64,000 bases of DNA from the NCBI RefSeq assembly GCF_014217565.1, contig NZ_CP043661.1, forward strand, positions 4,588,001 through 4,652,000, read 5' to 3'. Origin of the DNA: Kribbella qitaiheensis (GTDB lineage Bacteria > Actinomycetota > Actinomycetes > Propionibacteriales > Kribbellaceae). This document shows, one piece after another, positions 25,498-33,665 of the stretch. Position 1 is the first letter of the stretch. Every line of letters begins with the position of its first letter. The notes beneath the pieces were generated by a model, which worked only from the letters and a program-made list of their open reading frames with translations, did not search any database and was not told the origin of the DNA. Position numbers and translations under genes: made by a program.

Positions 25498-25528
25498 ACG
25501 CTAGGACCTGACATCGCGTCAGGTTCAA
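25498..25528 (-). promoter_or_regulatory. MerR-type promoter with 19-nt spacer
   Basis: On the reverse strand TTGAAC (25528-25523), a 19-nt spacer containing ACCTGAC-N5-GTCAGGT, and TAGCGT (25503-25498) precede merR ATG 25492 by 5 nt. The long spacer with a dyad centred in it is the hallmark of MerR-activated promoters, so merR is probably autoregulated and leaderless. Confidence 0.65.
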
Positions 25529-25557
25529 GTACTGCGCGGATGCGGCACCATGGAGAG

Positions 25558-26350
25558 GTGAAGATCGCCGTGATCCAGACCGCCAGTACGCAGGACAAGG
25601 CCGCGAACCGCGACCTCCTGATCCAGCTCGTCGCCGACGCCGCGCGGGACGAACCTGACCTGGTCGTCCTGCCCGAGGCGATGATGGCGGACTTCGCCGC
25701 GGACGGCGGATCGGTCGGGCCGTTGGCCGAACCGCTGGACGGCGAGTTCGTCAGCGCGCTCCGGAAGAGCGCGGCCGAACACGGTACGGCGATCGTCGCG
25801 GGCATGTTCGAGCGCAGTTGTGACGAAGCGCGGCCGTACAACACGCTTCTCGCGGTCGGCGCCGATGGCGAACTGCTCGGCGCTTATCGCAAGATCCACC
25901 TGTACGACGCGTTCGGATACCGCGAATCGGACCAGTTGACCCCGGGCGACGTCGCGCCGGTGGTGGTCCGGATCGCGGGTCACAAGGTCGGCCTGATGAC
26001 TTGCTACGACCTACGTTTTCCGGAGTTGTCGAGGGCGCTGGTCGATGCGGGCGCCGAGATCCTCGCAGTACCGGCGGCCTGGGTGCGCGGTCCGCTCAAG
26101 GAGCACCACTGGACCACCCTGCTCACGGCCCCGCGCGATCGAGAACACCTGTTACGTCGCCGCGGCCGCCCAGAACGGCAAGAAGTACTCCGGTCTGAGC
26201 CAGGTGATCGACCCACAGGGCATCGCGATCGCCGCGGTCGGCGAGGCCGATGGACACGCCGTCGCCGAGATCTCCGCCGACCGCCTCGCCAAGATCCGCA
26301 CCCAGAACCCCTCCCTCCAAAACCGCCGCTACACGGTCACCCCCCGCTGA
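25558..26350 (+). pseudogene. Carbon-nitrogen hydrolase (nitrilase superfamily), one frameshift
   Basis: From GTG 25558 the protein reads KIAVIQTASTQDKAANRD, VVLPEAMM with the catalytic Glu, YRKIHLYDAF with the catalytic Lys, and VGLMTCYDLRFPE with the nucleophilic Cys, so the complete Glu-Lys-Cys triad is present. After HHWTTLLTA the frame is lost at a CCCC run (26129-26132). Removing one C restores RAIENTCYVAAAAQNG and SLQNRRYTV to a stop at 26350, giving about 263 residues. The pattern is of an omega-amidase/Nit-like protein. No Shine-Dalgarno at workable spacing is present; CACCAT 6 nt before the GTG could be a leaderless promoter. Confidence 0.82.
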
Positions 26351-26476
26351 CCCCACCTCACGCCACCCATCAGCACCCCGGCCCGATCCGACCTCGTCGA
26401 TCGCGGCCCCCGGACCCACCAACGCCCCGCCGGTACTCGGTCGCACGGAGTGTGGTGGGCGGGTTAGCCTCCTGGG

Positions 26477-27508
26477 GTGATGGATCGCCTGGATGGGTTC
26501 GACCTGGAGCACCACGGTGATCTCGAGGTCGGGGGTGGGCTGGTCGACCTCGCGGTGAATGTGAGGGCCGGTACGCCGCCGCCCTGGTTGCTCGACGAGA
26601 TCAGCGCCGGCCTGACCGACCTCGCGTCGTACCCGCGTCAGGACGCGGCCCTCGCCGCGATCGCCGCCCGCCACGGCTGCGCGCCCGAGCAGATCCTGCT
26701 GACCGCCGGCGCCGCCGAAGCGTTCGTCCTGATCGCCCGCGCCTTCCGCCCGAAGCACCCGGTCGTCGTGCATCCCCAGTTCACCGAGCCGGAGGCGGCG
26801 CTCAGATCGGCCGGTCACCTGGTCGACCGGGTCGTACTGCGCCCCGAGGACGGTTTCGTGTTCGACCCTGGCGCGGTTCCGGCGGACGCCGACCTGGTGG
26901 TGATCGGCAATCCCACCAACCCGACCTCCGTCCTGCACCCCGCCGACGACCTCCGCGAACTCGCGCGCCCCGACCGGATCCTCGTCGTCGACGAAGCCTT
27001 CATGGACGCCGTACCGGGTGAGCCCGAGTCGCTGGTCGGAGCGTCGATTCCGGGTCTGGTGGTGATCCGCAGCCTGACGAAGACCTGGGGGCTGGCCGGG
27101 CTCCGGATCGGCTACGTCATCGCCGCTGCCGGGTTGATCGAGCAGCTCGCCGCAGTACAGCCGCACTGGCCGGTGTCCACTCCTGCTCTGGCTGCGGCAA
27201 TTGCTTGCAGCAACGAACGCGCAATGGCCGAATCGGCTCAGGCCGCGCTCGATCTGGACCGCCAGCGAGCTCACCTGCTGGCTGGTCTCGGCGCCGACGT
27301 TCGCACGTACGGCGTACCGCGGGGGCCGTTCGTGCTCGTTCGGGTGGAGGGGGCGGCGGCGATCCGGGAAGCGTTGCGGGAGCAGGGTTATGCGGTCCGG
27401 CGAGGGGACACGTTTCCGGGGCTCGGGCCGGATTGGCTGCGGATCGCAGTACGGCCCGAGACGGTCACGGACGGGTTCCTGAAGGTGTGGCGGGACGTGC
27501 TCGGCTGA
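26477..27508 (+). CDS. cobC: CobC-like PLP-dependent aminotransferase (threonine-phosphate decarboxylase type)
   Basis: The 343-residue fold-type I PLP enzyme resembles histidinol-phosphate aminotransferase and CobC/CobD. Landmarks are LTAGAAEAF (PLP phosphate loop, residues about 75-83), GNPTNPTS with the Asn-Pro pair, VVDEAFMD with the PLP-ring Asp, and SLTKTWGLAGLRIGY with the Schiff-base Lys near residue 199. This set fits the Rv2231c/CobC group making aminopropanol phosphate for cobalamin, but a HisC-like role is possible. GTG 26477 follows TAGCCT (26465-26470) by 6 nt; ATG 26480 is the alternative. Confidence 0.8.
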   Translation: MMDRLDGFDLEHHGDLEVGGGLVDLAVNVRAGTPPPWLLDEISAGLTDLASYPRQDAALAAIAARHGCAPEQILLTAGAAEAFVLIARAFRPKHPVVVHPQFTEPEAALRSAGHLVDRVVLRPEDGFVFDPGAVPADADLVVIGNPTNPTSVLHPADDLRELARPDRILVVDEAFMDAVPGEPESLVGASIPGLVVIRSLTKTWGLAGLRIGYVIAAAGLIEQLAAVQPHWPVSTPALAAAIACSNERAMAESAQAALDLDRQRAHLLAGLGADVRTYGVPRGPFVLVRVEGAAAIREALREQGYAVRRGDTFPGLGPDWLRIAVRPETVTDGFLKVWRDVLG

Positions 27509-27557
27509 TCGCTGCTCAAACGAGTGGTTGCTGTAACTCCCGAGAGGGTTTAGCCCG

Positions 27558-27585
27558 GGTCTACTTTGCGCACAGGGGGTAGACC
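27558..27585. promoter_or_regulatory. Inverted repeat upstream of repeat-protein cassette
   Basis: GGTCTAC and GTAGACC are 7-bp arms separated by 14 nt, about 30 bp upstream of the repeat-protein start. It is the only structured element in the 105-bp gap and a candidate operator for the cassette. Confidence 0.4.
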
Positions 27586-27613
27586 GAAAGCACATCTCGA
27601 AGGGAGCAGCATC

Positions 27614-28150
27614 ATGGGCCTCGAAGGCGATGACATCACCACCTCGTCCGGCGACGGTGAAGGCTTGGCCGACGGCGGCGCGACACCTGGTGCGCACGAC
27701 GGCGGTGCCGATGGCGGCTCTGACGGCGGAGCGGACTACGGCAACCCGGGTTCGGGCAACGAAGGACCTGCCGACGGCGGGGCAGCGGCCGGTGCCACCG
27801 ATGGTGGAGCTGATGGCGGCGCGGAGGGCCCCGCGGACGGCGGTGCTTCGTCTGGCACGAGCGATGGCGGTGCCGACGGTGGTGCGGAAGGTCCCGCGGA
27901 CGGTGGCGCCTCGTCCGGTGTGAGCGACGGCGGCGCGGATGGCGGTGCCGACAGTGGTGCCGGCAGCGACGGCAATGCCGGTTCTGAAGGACCTGCGGAC
28001 GGCGGTGCATCGTCCGGGACGAGCGATGGCGGCGCTGACGGTGGTGCCGGTGGCGGTGGCGGCGAGGGACCTGCTGACGGCGGCGCCGATCCCAGTGCGA
28101 CCGATGGTGGAGCCGACGGCGGTGCGACCGGGAGCTCCGGAAGTTGGTGA
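27614..28150 (+). CDS. Gly/Ala/Asp-rich tandem-repeat protein, putative modified-peptide precursor
   Basis: The 178-residue product is almost entirely G, A, D, S, E, T and P. It contains no Lys, Arg or Cys, and the only Trp is the last residue. A short N-terminal region (MGLEGDDITTSSGDG) precedes repeats. EGPADGGA recurs at residues 50, 71, 92, 125 and 151, and each copy is followed by a (S/T)DGGADGGA block. ATG 27614 is supported by AAGGGAG 7 nt upstream. The stop overlaps the next gene, a JmjC/cupin oxygenase, by 4 nt, so the repeat protein is probably its substrate. I recognise no named family. It could instead be a secreted or surface polymer, but no signal peptide is visible. Confidence 0.75.
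   Translation: MGLEGDDITTSSGDGEGLADGGATPGAHDGGADGGSDGGADYGNPGSGNEGPADGGAAAGATDGGADGGAEGPADGGASSGTSDGGADGGAEGPADGGASSGVSDGGADGGADSGAGSDGNAGSEGPADGGASSGTSDGGADGGAGGGGGEGPADGGADPSATDGGADGGATGSSGSW
27761..28126 (+). repeat. In-frame tandem repeats, about 63 nt period
   Basis: Five degenerate units begin at 27761, 27824, 27887, 27986 and 28064. The first three are spaced exactly 63 nt (21 codons); the later two have 99- and 78-nt spacing because of Gly/Ser-rich inserts. Protein identity between units exceeds DNA identity because synonymous positions differ, which argues for selection on the repeat sequence. Confidence 0.8.
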
Positions 28151-29415
28151 CGCTCCAGCCGGAGGCCGGGCAGCTATCGGACGGGCAGCTGCCGTCGGAG
28201 CGGTGCCCGGCTCTCCGGCGTTGCGTGACGGGCGACCTCGAACAGTTCGCCAGCAGCTACTGGGGGAGCCAAGCTCTGCTTTCGCCTGCGCCGGATCTTC
28301 CGCCCGGCGGCTTCGCTGATCTGTTCAGCCTGGCCACGGCCGATGAGCTGCTGTCGAGCCGAGGACTCCGTACACCGTTCCTGCGGATCGCCAAAGACGG
28401 CACGGTTGTCGGCGACAGCCAGTTCACCGGGGCTGCTGGAGTCGGTGCGGAGATCGGCGACCAGATCCGCGACGACAAGGTCGCTGCGCTCTTCGCCGGT
28501 GGGCACACTGTGGTTCTGCAAGCGCTGCACCGGACTTGGCCGCCGCTGGTCGACTTCGCGACGCAACTGTCGGTCGAGGCCGGCCACCCTGTGCAGATCA
28601 ACGCGTACATCACACCGCCGGAGTCGCAGGGCTTCTCGGCGCACTACGACGTACATGACGTCTTCGTACTGCAAGTAGCCGGCGAGAAGCACTGGACCGT
28701 CCACGCTCCGGTCCATGTGGACCCGCTGCGCAACCAGCCGTGGACGGACCATTCCGCAGCAGTTGCAGCCGCCGCGCGCGATCAGGAACCAGTAGTAGAT
28801 GCAGTACTGCGCCCTGGCGACGCCCTGTATGTACCGCGCGGATTCCTGCACTCGGCCAAAGCCCTTGGCGGAGTGAGTGCGCACCTGACGGTCGGAATGC
28901 ACACGCTGACGCGGTACCTCCTCGTGCAGGAGCTGGCCGCGCTCGCCGCGAACCAGGTCGACCTGCGGACTGCCTTGCCGCTCGGGTTCGACCCGGGTGA
29001 TCCGGCTCAGGTCGCACAGCAGTTGGATAAGGTGGTGCCACTGCTGGCCGAGCAGATCCGATCAACCTCCGCCGAAGATCTCGCAGTACGCCTGCGTCGC
29101 CGTACGTGGTCCGGCAACCGTCCGGCGCCACTAGGCCCGCTCGCCCACGCGGCAGCCATTTCTTCGCTTGCTATCGGTACTACGATTCGCCTGCGCGCGG
29201 GTCTGCGGTATCGGCTGGTGCCAGGCGATCCCGTGCTCTTGCAGCTCTCCGATCGCACCATCTCGTTGCCTGCAGCAACCAATGAGGCGGTGGCGAGGAT
29301 CTGCTCGGGCGACGAGGTTCGGGTCGGTGACCTGCCGGGGTTGGATGAGGCCGACCAGTTGGTCGTCGTTCGACGGTTGATGACCGAGGCAGTCGTTGTC
29401 GCGAGCGCGCACTGA
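28147..29415 (+). CDS. JmjC/cupin-4 Fe(II) 2-oxoglutarate-dependent oxygenase
   Basis: The 422-residue protein matches the cupin_4 (ribosomal oxygenase/RoxA-MINA53-like) family. A double-stranded beta helix carries the HxD iron ligands in FSAHYDVHDVFVLQ (residues about 157-170) and the distal His in VPRGFLHSAKAL (about 236). A C-terminal winged-helix-like region (DRTISLPAATNEAVARI) resembles that of ROX enzymes. Such enzymes hydroxylate protein side chains. The GTG overlaps the repeat-protein stop (GTGA), giving strict coupling; TTG 28144 is an alternative start. Most likely it hydroxylates residues in the upstream repeat protein rather than a ribosomal protein. Confidence 0.83.
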   Translation: MTLQPEAGQLSDGQLPSERCPALRRCVTGDLEQFASSYWGSQALLSPAPDLPPGGFADLFSLATADELLSSRGLRTPFLRIAKDGTVVGDSQFTGAAGVGAEIGDQIRDDKVAALFAGGHTVVLQALHRTWPPLVDFATQLSVEAGHPVQINAYITPPESQGFSAHYDVHDVFVLQVAGEKHWTVHAPVHVDPLRNQPWTDHSAAVAAAARDQEPVVDAVLRPGDALYVPRGFLHSAKALGGVSAHLTVGMHTLTRYLLVQELAALAANQVDLRTALPLGFDPGDPAQVAQQLDKVVPLLAEQIRSTSAEDLAVRLRRRTWSGNRPAPLGPLAHAAAISSLAIGTTIRLRAGLRYRLVPGDPVLLQLSDRTISLPAATNEAVARICSGDEVRVGDLPGLDEADQLVVVRRLMTEAVVVASAH

Positions 29416-29430
29416 GTACCGTGGGATGCC

Positions 29431-30336
29431 GTGACTGAGTCGAGGTACCAGCCGGACACCGGCTGCGCGGCGACGGCTGAACAACGCGGCGACCTCCTGA
29501 TGGCCACGGCCCCACCCGCCGAACGCTGGCTCCTGATCGAAAGCCGCCTCCCCTGGCCCCGCGACGCCCTCAGCGTCCTCGGGGCGTCGGGTGGTGGGTT
29601 GGGGGTGGAGGTTGCGCGGTTGTGTCGGGAGGCGCGGGTACGGCCGGTGCTGATCCGGCGGTACGGGCGGATCGATCGGACTGTTCCCCGGCGCTGGGCG
29701 ATGGTCGACAGCCGTCCAGGGCAGGAGTCGGTCCGCTGGGGTGAATTGTCGACGGATGAGCAACTGCTCGACGTGTTGTCCGGCCAAATCGAGGGTGAGC
29801 CGAGCACCGAACCGATCTACCTCGTCTGCACCCACGGGCGCCATGACGCCTGCTGTGCCGTCCGCGGACGTCCGGTAGCCGCAGCCCTCGCCGCGGCCTA
29901 TCCAGACCGGACCTGGGAGTGCAGCCATGTCGGTGGAGATCGCTTCGCCGCGAACATCGTGCTCCTGCCGCACAGCCTCTTCTACGGCCACGTGCAGCAG
30001 TCGCAGGCGGTCGACTTGGCCAAGCAGTACGACGAAGGCGTTGTCGTCCCCGAGTACTACCGCGGCTCAGGCGCTGTCTCTGCTCCGGTCCAGGCCGCGC
30101 AGCACTTCGCCAGAACTGTCGGCCATTCCCAGGCCGTCGCGGCTCTGCGTCCGATCAACGTCCGGCAATCAGCCCCCACCCGTTGGCAGGTCACTCTCGC
30201 TGGTCCTGACAGCCGTCCCTTCCTGGTTGAGGTAGCCGCTCACACCGTCACCATCGACGCCCGGATGACCTGCGCTGCCCAACCGCCAGGCCACATCCGC
30301 CAGTACACCTTGGAATCACCGCTACCCCGTGCCTGA
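29431..30336 (+). CDS. Sucrase/ferredoxin-like (Suc/Fer-like) thioredoxin-fold protein
   Basis: The 301-residue protein belongs to the Suc/Fer-like family related to yeast Apd1. Family features are LLIESRLPWPRDAL near the N terminus, VCTHGRHDACCAVRGRPVA with clustered Cys/His (residues about 130-148), and ECSHVGGDRFAANIVLLP. Apd1-type proteins bind a [2Fe-2S] cluster on a thioredoxin fold with Cys/His ligands. It starts 15 nt after the oxygenase gene with a GGGA upstream of GTG 29431. An electron-donor or iron-reducing role for the Fe(II) oxygenase is inferred from position. Confidence 0.8.
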   Translation: MTESRYQPDTGCAATAEQRGDLLMATAPPAERWLLIESRLPWPRDALSVLGASGGGLGVEVARLCREARVRPVLIRRYGRIDRTVPRRWAMVDSRPGQESVRWGELSTDEQLLDVLSGQIEGEPSTEPIYLVCTHGRHDACCAVRGRPVAAALAAAYPDRTWECSHVGGDRFAANIVLLPHSLFYGHVQQSQAVDLAKQYDEGVVVPEYYRGSGAVSAPVQAAQHFARTVGHSQAVAALRPINVRQSAPTRWQVTLAGPDSRPFLVEVAAHTVTIDARMTCAAQPPGHIRQYTLESPLPRA

Positions 30337-30603
30337 CGTAGCGCCGTTCACGTGTGCGTGTGGACCGACCAGTACCGCGTCGCCGATGAGTGCTGGATGA
30401 TCGGCCCGGCCGCGCACCAGGGCGTTCTCCATCACCACACTGTTCTCTCCGAGGTGGACCTCGCCGTTCTCCGCGGTCAGTACGGCGCCGTGCAACACCC
30501 TGCTGCCTTCGCCGAGCACAACTGCTCCGCAGAGCACTGCCGACGGCGCCACATAGGCGGAGTCCGGCACGACCGGTCGCCGGCCGCGATGTTCGTAAAG
30601 CAT
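30322..30603 (-). pseudogene. Truncated gamma-carbonic-anhydrase-like hexapeptide protein
   Basis: ATG 30603, with GAGGAAG upstream, begins LYEHRGRRPVVPDSAYVAPSA and continues as a left-handed beta-helix (VVLGEGSRVLHGAVL, VVMENALVRGRADH, GPHAHVNGA). It stops after 93 residues at about half the family length of 170-200, losing the second half of the helix and the C-terminal helix. Its 3' end overlaps the convergent Suc/Fer gene by 15 nt, so a rearrangement probably removed the rest. The first histidine ligand region survives but the enzyme cannot be complete. Confidence 0.72.
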
Positions 30604-30925
30604 CGGCACTTCCTCTCGTCCCGCGTCACCTCGACCTTCCTGGTAGTCAGTTCTACAGTCGCCAAACGGTTCCCACAGCCCGGGCCCTCACTGCCCGGGC
30701 GGCCATCGTCCGCATCGGCCGTCCACATCTTGGTGGGAGGTTCGGCCGGGAGGACGAAGGTATGGGGTGGGAAGCGATGGATCCGCGAGCTACGAAATGG
30801 ACATTAGAACATCTGTTCGAGCGATGCAAGAATCTCTGACAAGTCAGTCTGTCGCGTCTCGGCAGCCCGCTGGAAGGACGATCGAGACACCCTGCGGAGA
30901 CGAAGTACCCCCGACTCGGACGGTA
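30604..30925. other. Intergenic region with no supported gene
   Basis: About 320 bp between the truncated hexapeptide gene and the MFS gene. A GCCCGGG/CCCGGGC hairpin (30678-30700) is visible. A possible 25-codon frame from ATG 30763 is too weak to call. Confidence 0.5.
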
Positions 30926-32146
30926 CTAGTCGCGACGGACAGCCGCGTCGGGGAGAACCCGCTCGAGCGCGACGATCGTGCCCACCGCGACCAGCGCCAG
31001 GACCGAGATCGCCAGCCACGGGAATTCACGCCGTACCTCGAACAACTGGGCGAAGAACCCGGGCGCCAGCACGCTCGCGAAGGTGAAGGAGTACTGCCAG
31101 TACGACAGGTACTTCCCATGACCCACCTTCGGCGCAACGGCGGCTGCCAGTGCATTGCCCGTCGCCGCATGCAGCACATCAGCGCCGGCAAACACCACAG
31201 TCGCCAACACCAGACCAGGCACCACCAGCCCAGCCGGGAGGTGGAGCAGCCCAGCCATCAGGACTCCCCAGACTGCCCACAACAGTCCAGCCAGTACCAG
31301 CACGTGCGTCTTCCGCCGCTTCTCGGTGTGCCGTACCACCAGCGTCTGCCCAGTCGCCAGCACCACAGAGATCGCAGCAAGCAGGACGCCGACCATCCAC
31401 TTCGGGGCCGGCAGAGCTTCGCTGACGTAGACCGGTAGTCCGACTCCCATCACCATCGTGCAAAGCGCGAGGATGGTGTTCGCCCCGATCAGTACCAGGA
31501 ACGCCTTGTCCTTGCGGAGTAAGGGGGCGGCGCCACCCGCGTCCGCGGCCGCAGTACGGGAGTGTGCGACGTGCAGCCGCAGTAGTAGGACTCCGGCGAT
31601 GAAGAAGGTGACAGCGTTCGCCGCCATCGCGATCAGGAACGGCCGGTCGCCGTGGAAGCTTAGCAGCACGCCTGCCGCGAGCGCGCCTAGCCCGAAGCCC
31701 GCCGCTTGCATCATCCCGCCGAACCCGAACCACCTGTCCTGGTCACCCGGATCGGAGACATCCGTCAGCAGGCTGAAGATCGCCGACCAGAACACCCGCT
31801 GCCCGATCGTTGTGACCAGCGCGCAGAGGAAGAGCAGCCACAGTGAACGGCCGAAGAAGAAGCCGACGAAGGCGAGCCCTTGCGCGAACTGCGCGCCGAT
31901 CACCAGGTTGCGCGGCCCGACCCGGTCGATCACCACGCCCACCGCCGCGGGTGCGGCGATCGAGAAGAGGGTCGCGACGGTCAACAGCACACCGGCCTTA
32001 CCGAGCGGGATGTCCGCGACCCGCACGAAGTACAGGAGCAGCAGGGGTCCGGCGCAGCCGCCGCCGAAGGAATCGATCATCAGTGCGGCGAGGAGAGGGA
32101 ACCGGCCGCGGATGTTCGGCAGGCCGAGGGCCGTGGCTGTGGGCAT
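30926..32146 (-). CDS. MFS transporter
   Basis: The 406-residue protein has twelve hydrophobic segments and the MFS A-like loop GVVIDRVGPRNLV between helices 2 and 3. It resembles the drug-efflux MFS_1 group. It lies 41 nt downstream of another MFS gene on the same strand. ATG 32146 is chosen because on the reverse strand TTGGGC, a 17-nt spacer and TAGTGT precede it by 10 nt; in-frame starts further upstream would fall within that promoter. Substrate unknown. Confidence 0.82.
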   Translation of the reverse strand: MPTATALGLPNIRGRFPLLAALMIDSFGGGCAGPLLLLYFVRVADIPLGKAGVLLTVATLFSIAAPAAVGVVIDRVGPRNLVIGAQFAQGLAFVGFFFGRSLWLLFLCALVTTIGQRVFWSAIFSLLTDVSDPGDQDRWFGFGGMMQAAGFGLGALAAGVLLSFHGDRPFLIAMAANAVTFFIAGVLLLRLHVAHSRTAAADAGGAAPLLRKDKAFLVLIGANTILALCTMVMGVGLPVYVSEALPAPKWMVGVLLAAISVVLATGQTLVVRHTEKRRKTHVLVLAGLLWAVWGVLMAGLLHLPAGLVVPGLVLATVVFAGADVLHAATGNALAAAVAPKVGHGKYLSYWQYSFTFASVLAPGFFAQLFEVRREFPWLAISVLALVAVGTIVALERVLPDAAVRRD

Positions 32147-32187
32147 CAGGCCGAAGACACTAGCAACCACCATCCGGCGGCCCAACC

Positions 32188-33418
32188 CTATTTAGTGTCT
32201 GCTCGCACGGACACGTGCCGTAGCGGCCGCCACGCCACTGCGGTCATCACGACCATCGCTACGAACGCGACCAGGAACGGCGCGACCAGACCGAACCGCT
32301 GTGCCAGTACTGCGCCCATCAGCGCTCCCAGCGCGGCACCTCCCACCGACGCGAGCAGGTAGACGCTGTTGACCCTCCCCATCAGCGCTTCGGGCGTGGC
32401 GAGCTGCCGCGCGGTGGTCGACACGATGCCCCAGACAACAGCGTGTACGCCGAACACGGCCATCGTCGTACCGGCCACCCAGGGGTTCCGGGTGAGCGCG
32501 AGGATCAGATGCACTGCCGTCTCGATCACCAGGCCGGCGCGGAGCAGGGTGAGGCTGCCGATCCGCGGTTCGAGCAGGTGGTACACCGGCATCCCGGCGA
32601 GAGCTCCGATCGCACCGGCCGAGATCAGCAGCCCGTACTGCGTATCGGTGAGGCCGAGGCGCTCGCGGGCGTACAGGACCCAGGTCGCGAAGGCGGCGCA
32701 GAAGGTGATGTTCATGACCAGGATCGCCCAGGCGAGGGTGCGTACGCCGGAGTGGTTCCAGAGCCAGTGAACCCCTTCCCGGACCTCGGTCAACAGCGGA
32801 GTACGGACTGTCGGGACGACTGGCGGCCGACTGGTGACTCGGGAGATCAACGCGGGCCGCCGCGGCGAACGTGATCGCATCCAGGATGAACGGCACGCCA
32901 TTGCCGAGGGCGAAGAGAAGTGCGCCGATCGGTGGGCCGCCGAGCTGGTGGAAGAGCGGGCCGGTCGCATAGAGCCGGGCGTTTGCTTTACCGAGTTGCG
33001 TTTTCGGCACCGTGGTGAAGAGCAGTGCGCCGGCTGCGTTGTCCGCGAGGGTTTCCGCAGTACCGAGCAGGAACAACGTCAGATAGATGGCCCACAACGG
33101 CGAATGGTTCAACAGGACGGCGAGTCCGAGCGTGCCGATCACGACGGCGCGAAAGGTGTCGGCGGCAACGATCATCAACCGGCGGTCGAGCCGGTCCACC
33201 AGGGCGCCGCTGAACAAGGCGAACAGGAGCCAGGGGAGTTGCTGGACGAAGGCGGCAGCGCCGACCGCGGCCGGTTCGTCGGTGATCGAGGCAACGAGAA
33301 GCGGCCCGGCGGCGAGCATCGCACCGTCACCGAGGTTGGAGATGGCCGAGGCGGGCCAGATCTTGCGGAAGTCCGGCCCGAGTTCGGCGGGCAGGACTTT
33401 GGACAGAAGAGATCGCAT
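32188..33418 (-). pseudogene. MFS transporter with one frameshift
   Basis: ATG 33418, with GTGGAG 5 nt upstream, begins RSLLSKVLPAELGPDFRKIW and runs as an MFS_3-type efflux protein (GALVDRLDRRLMIVAADTFRA loop) to FILDAITFAAAA. There the frame breaks at a three-base G run (32854-32856, C on the coding strand). Removing one base restores LISRVTSRPPVVPTV and the C-terminal six helices through HVSVRADTK to a TAG at 32188, about 409 residues. As written, translation yields a hybrid with a nonsense C terminus. Confidence 0.82.
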
Positions 33419-33513
33419 CGGAACTCCACGAGGGCATGACGAAGGACAGGACGGGCGACGTCGCTCGACGCCGCCGGACCGCCCGGTCGATGCCTGTCGT
33501 CAGCTGCTGCTGA

Positions 33514-33564
33514 TCAGCGGCCAGACCGGGTGGTGTGGGCCGTGCCCTTCGATGACCTGGACAT
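33514..33564 (-). CDS. Possible 16-residue leader peptide upstream of MFS genes
   Basis: On the reverse strand a strong GGGAGGTG lies 6 nt before ATG 33564, which opens MSRSSKGTAHTTRSGR and a stop. A TAGGCT -10 box at 33621-33616 and a 6-bp hairpin (33591-33607) lie upstream. The 95 nt between its stop and the MFS start hold several complementary stretches (GACAGG/CCTGTC, GGGCG/CGCCC). The arrangement fits ribosome-mediated attenuation of an efflux gene, but it is unproven. Confidence 0.45.
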   Translation of the reverse strand: MSRSSKGTAHTTRSGR

Positions 33565-33665
33565 TGCTTTCACCTCCCGTCTTCGTTAGCAGGCGGGTGA
33601 TCCGCCTCTGGTCAGAGCCTAGCGGTCCGTCGCGCTGTCGCTTGAGCCATTTTCGCCGCGGGGGA

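Noticed and set aside
27566..27613. Upstream in-frame start for the repeat protein
   Set aside because: It lies in the inverted-repeat region and has no ribosome-binding site; ATG 27614 has AAGGGAG at good spacing.
27761..28126. CRISPR-like periodicity
   Set aside because: The repeats are in-frame coding units with synonymous variation, without unique spacers or a leader.
30763..30840. 25-codon frame with a plausible ribosome site
   Set aside because: It is short, has no conservation clue, and no downstream partner on the same strand.
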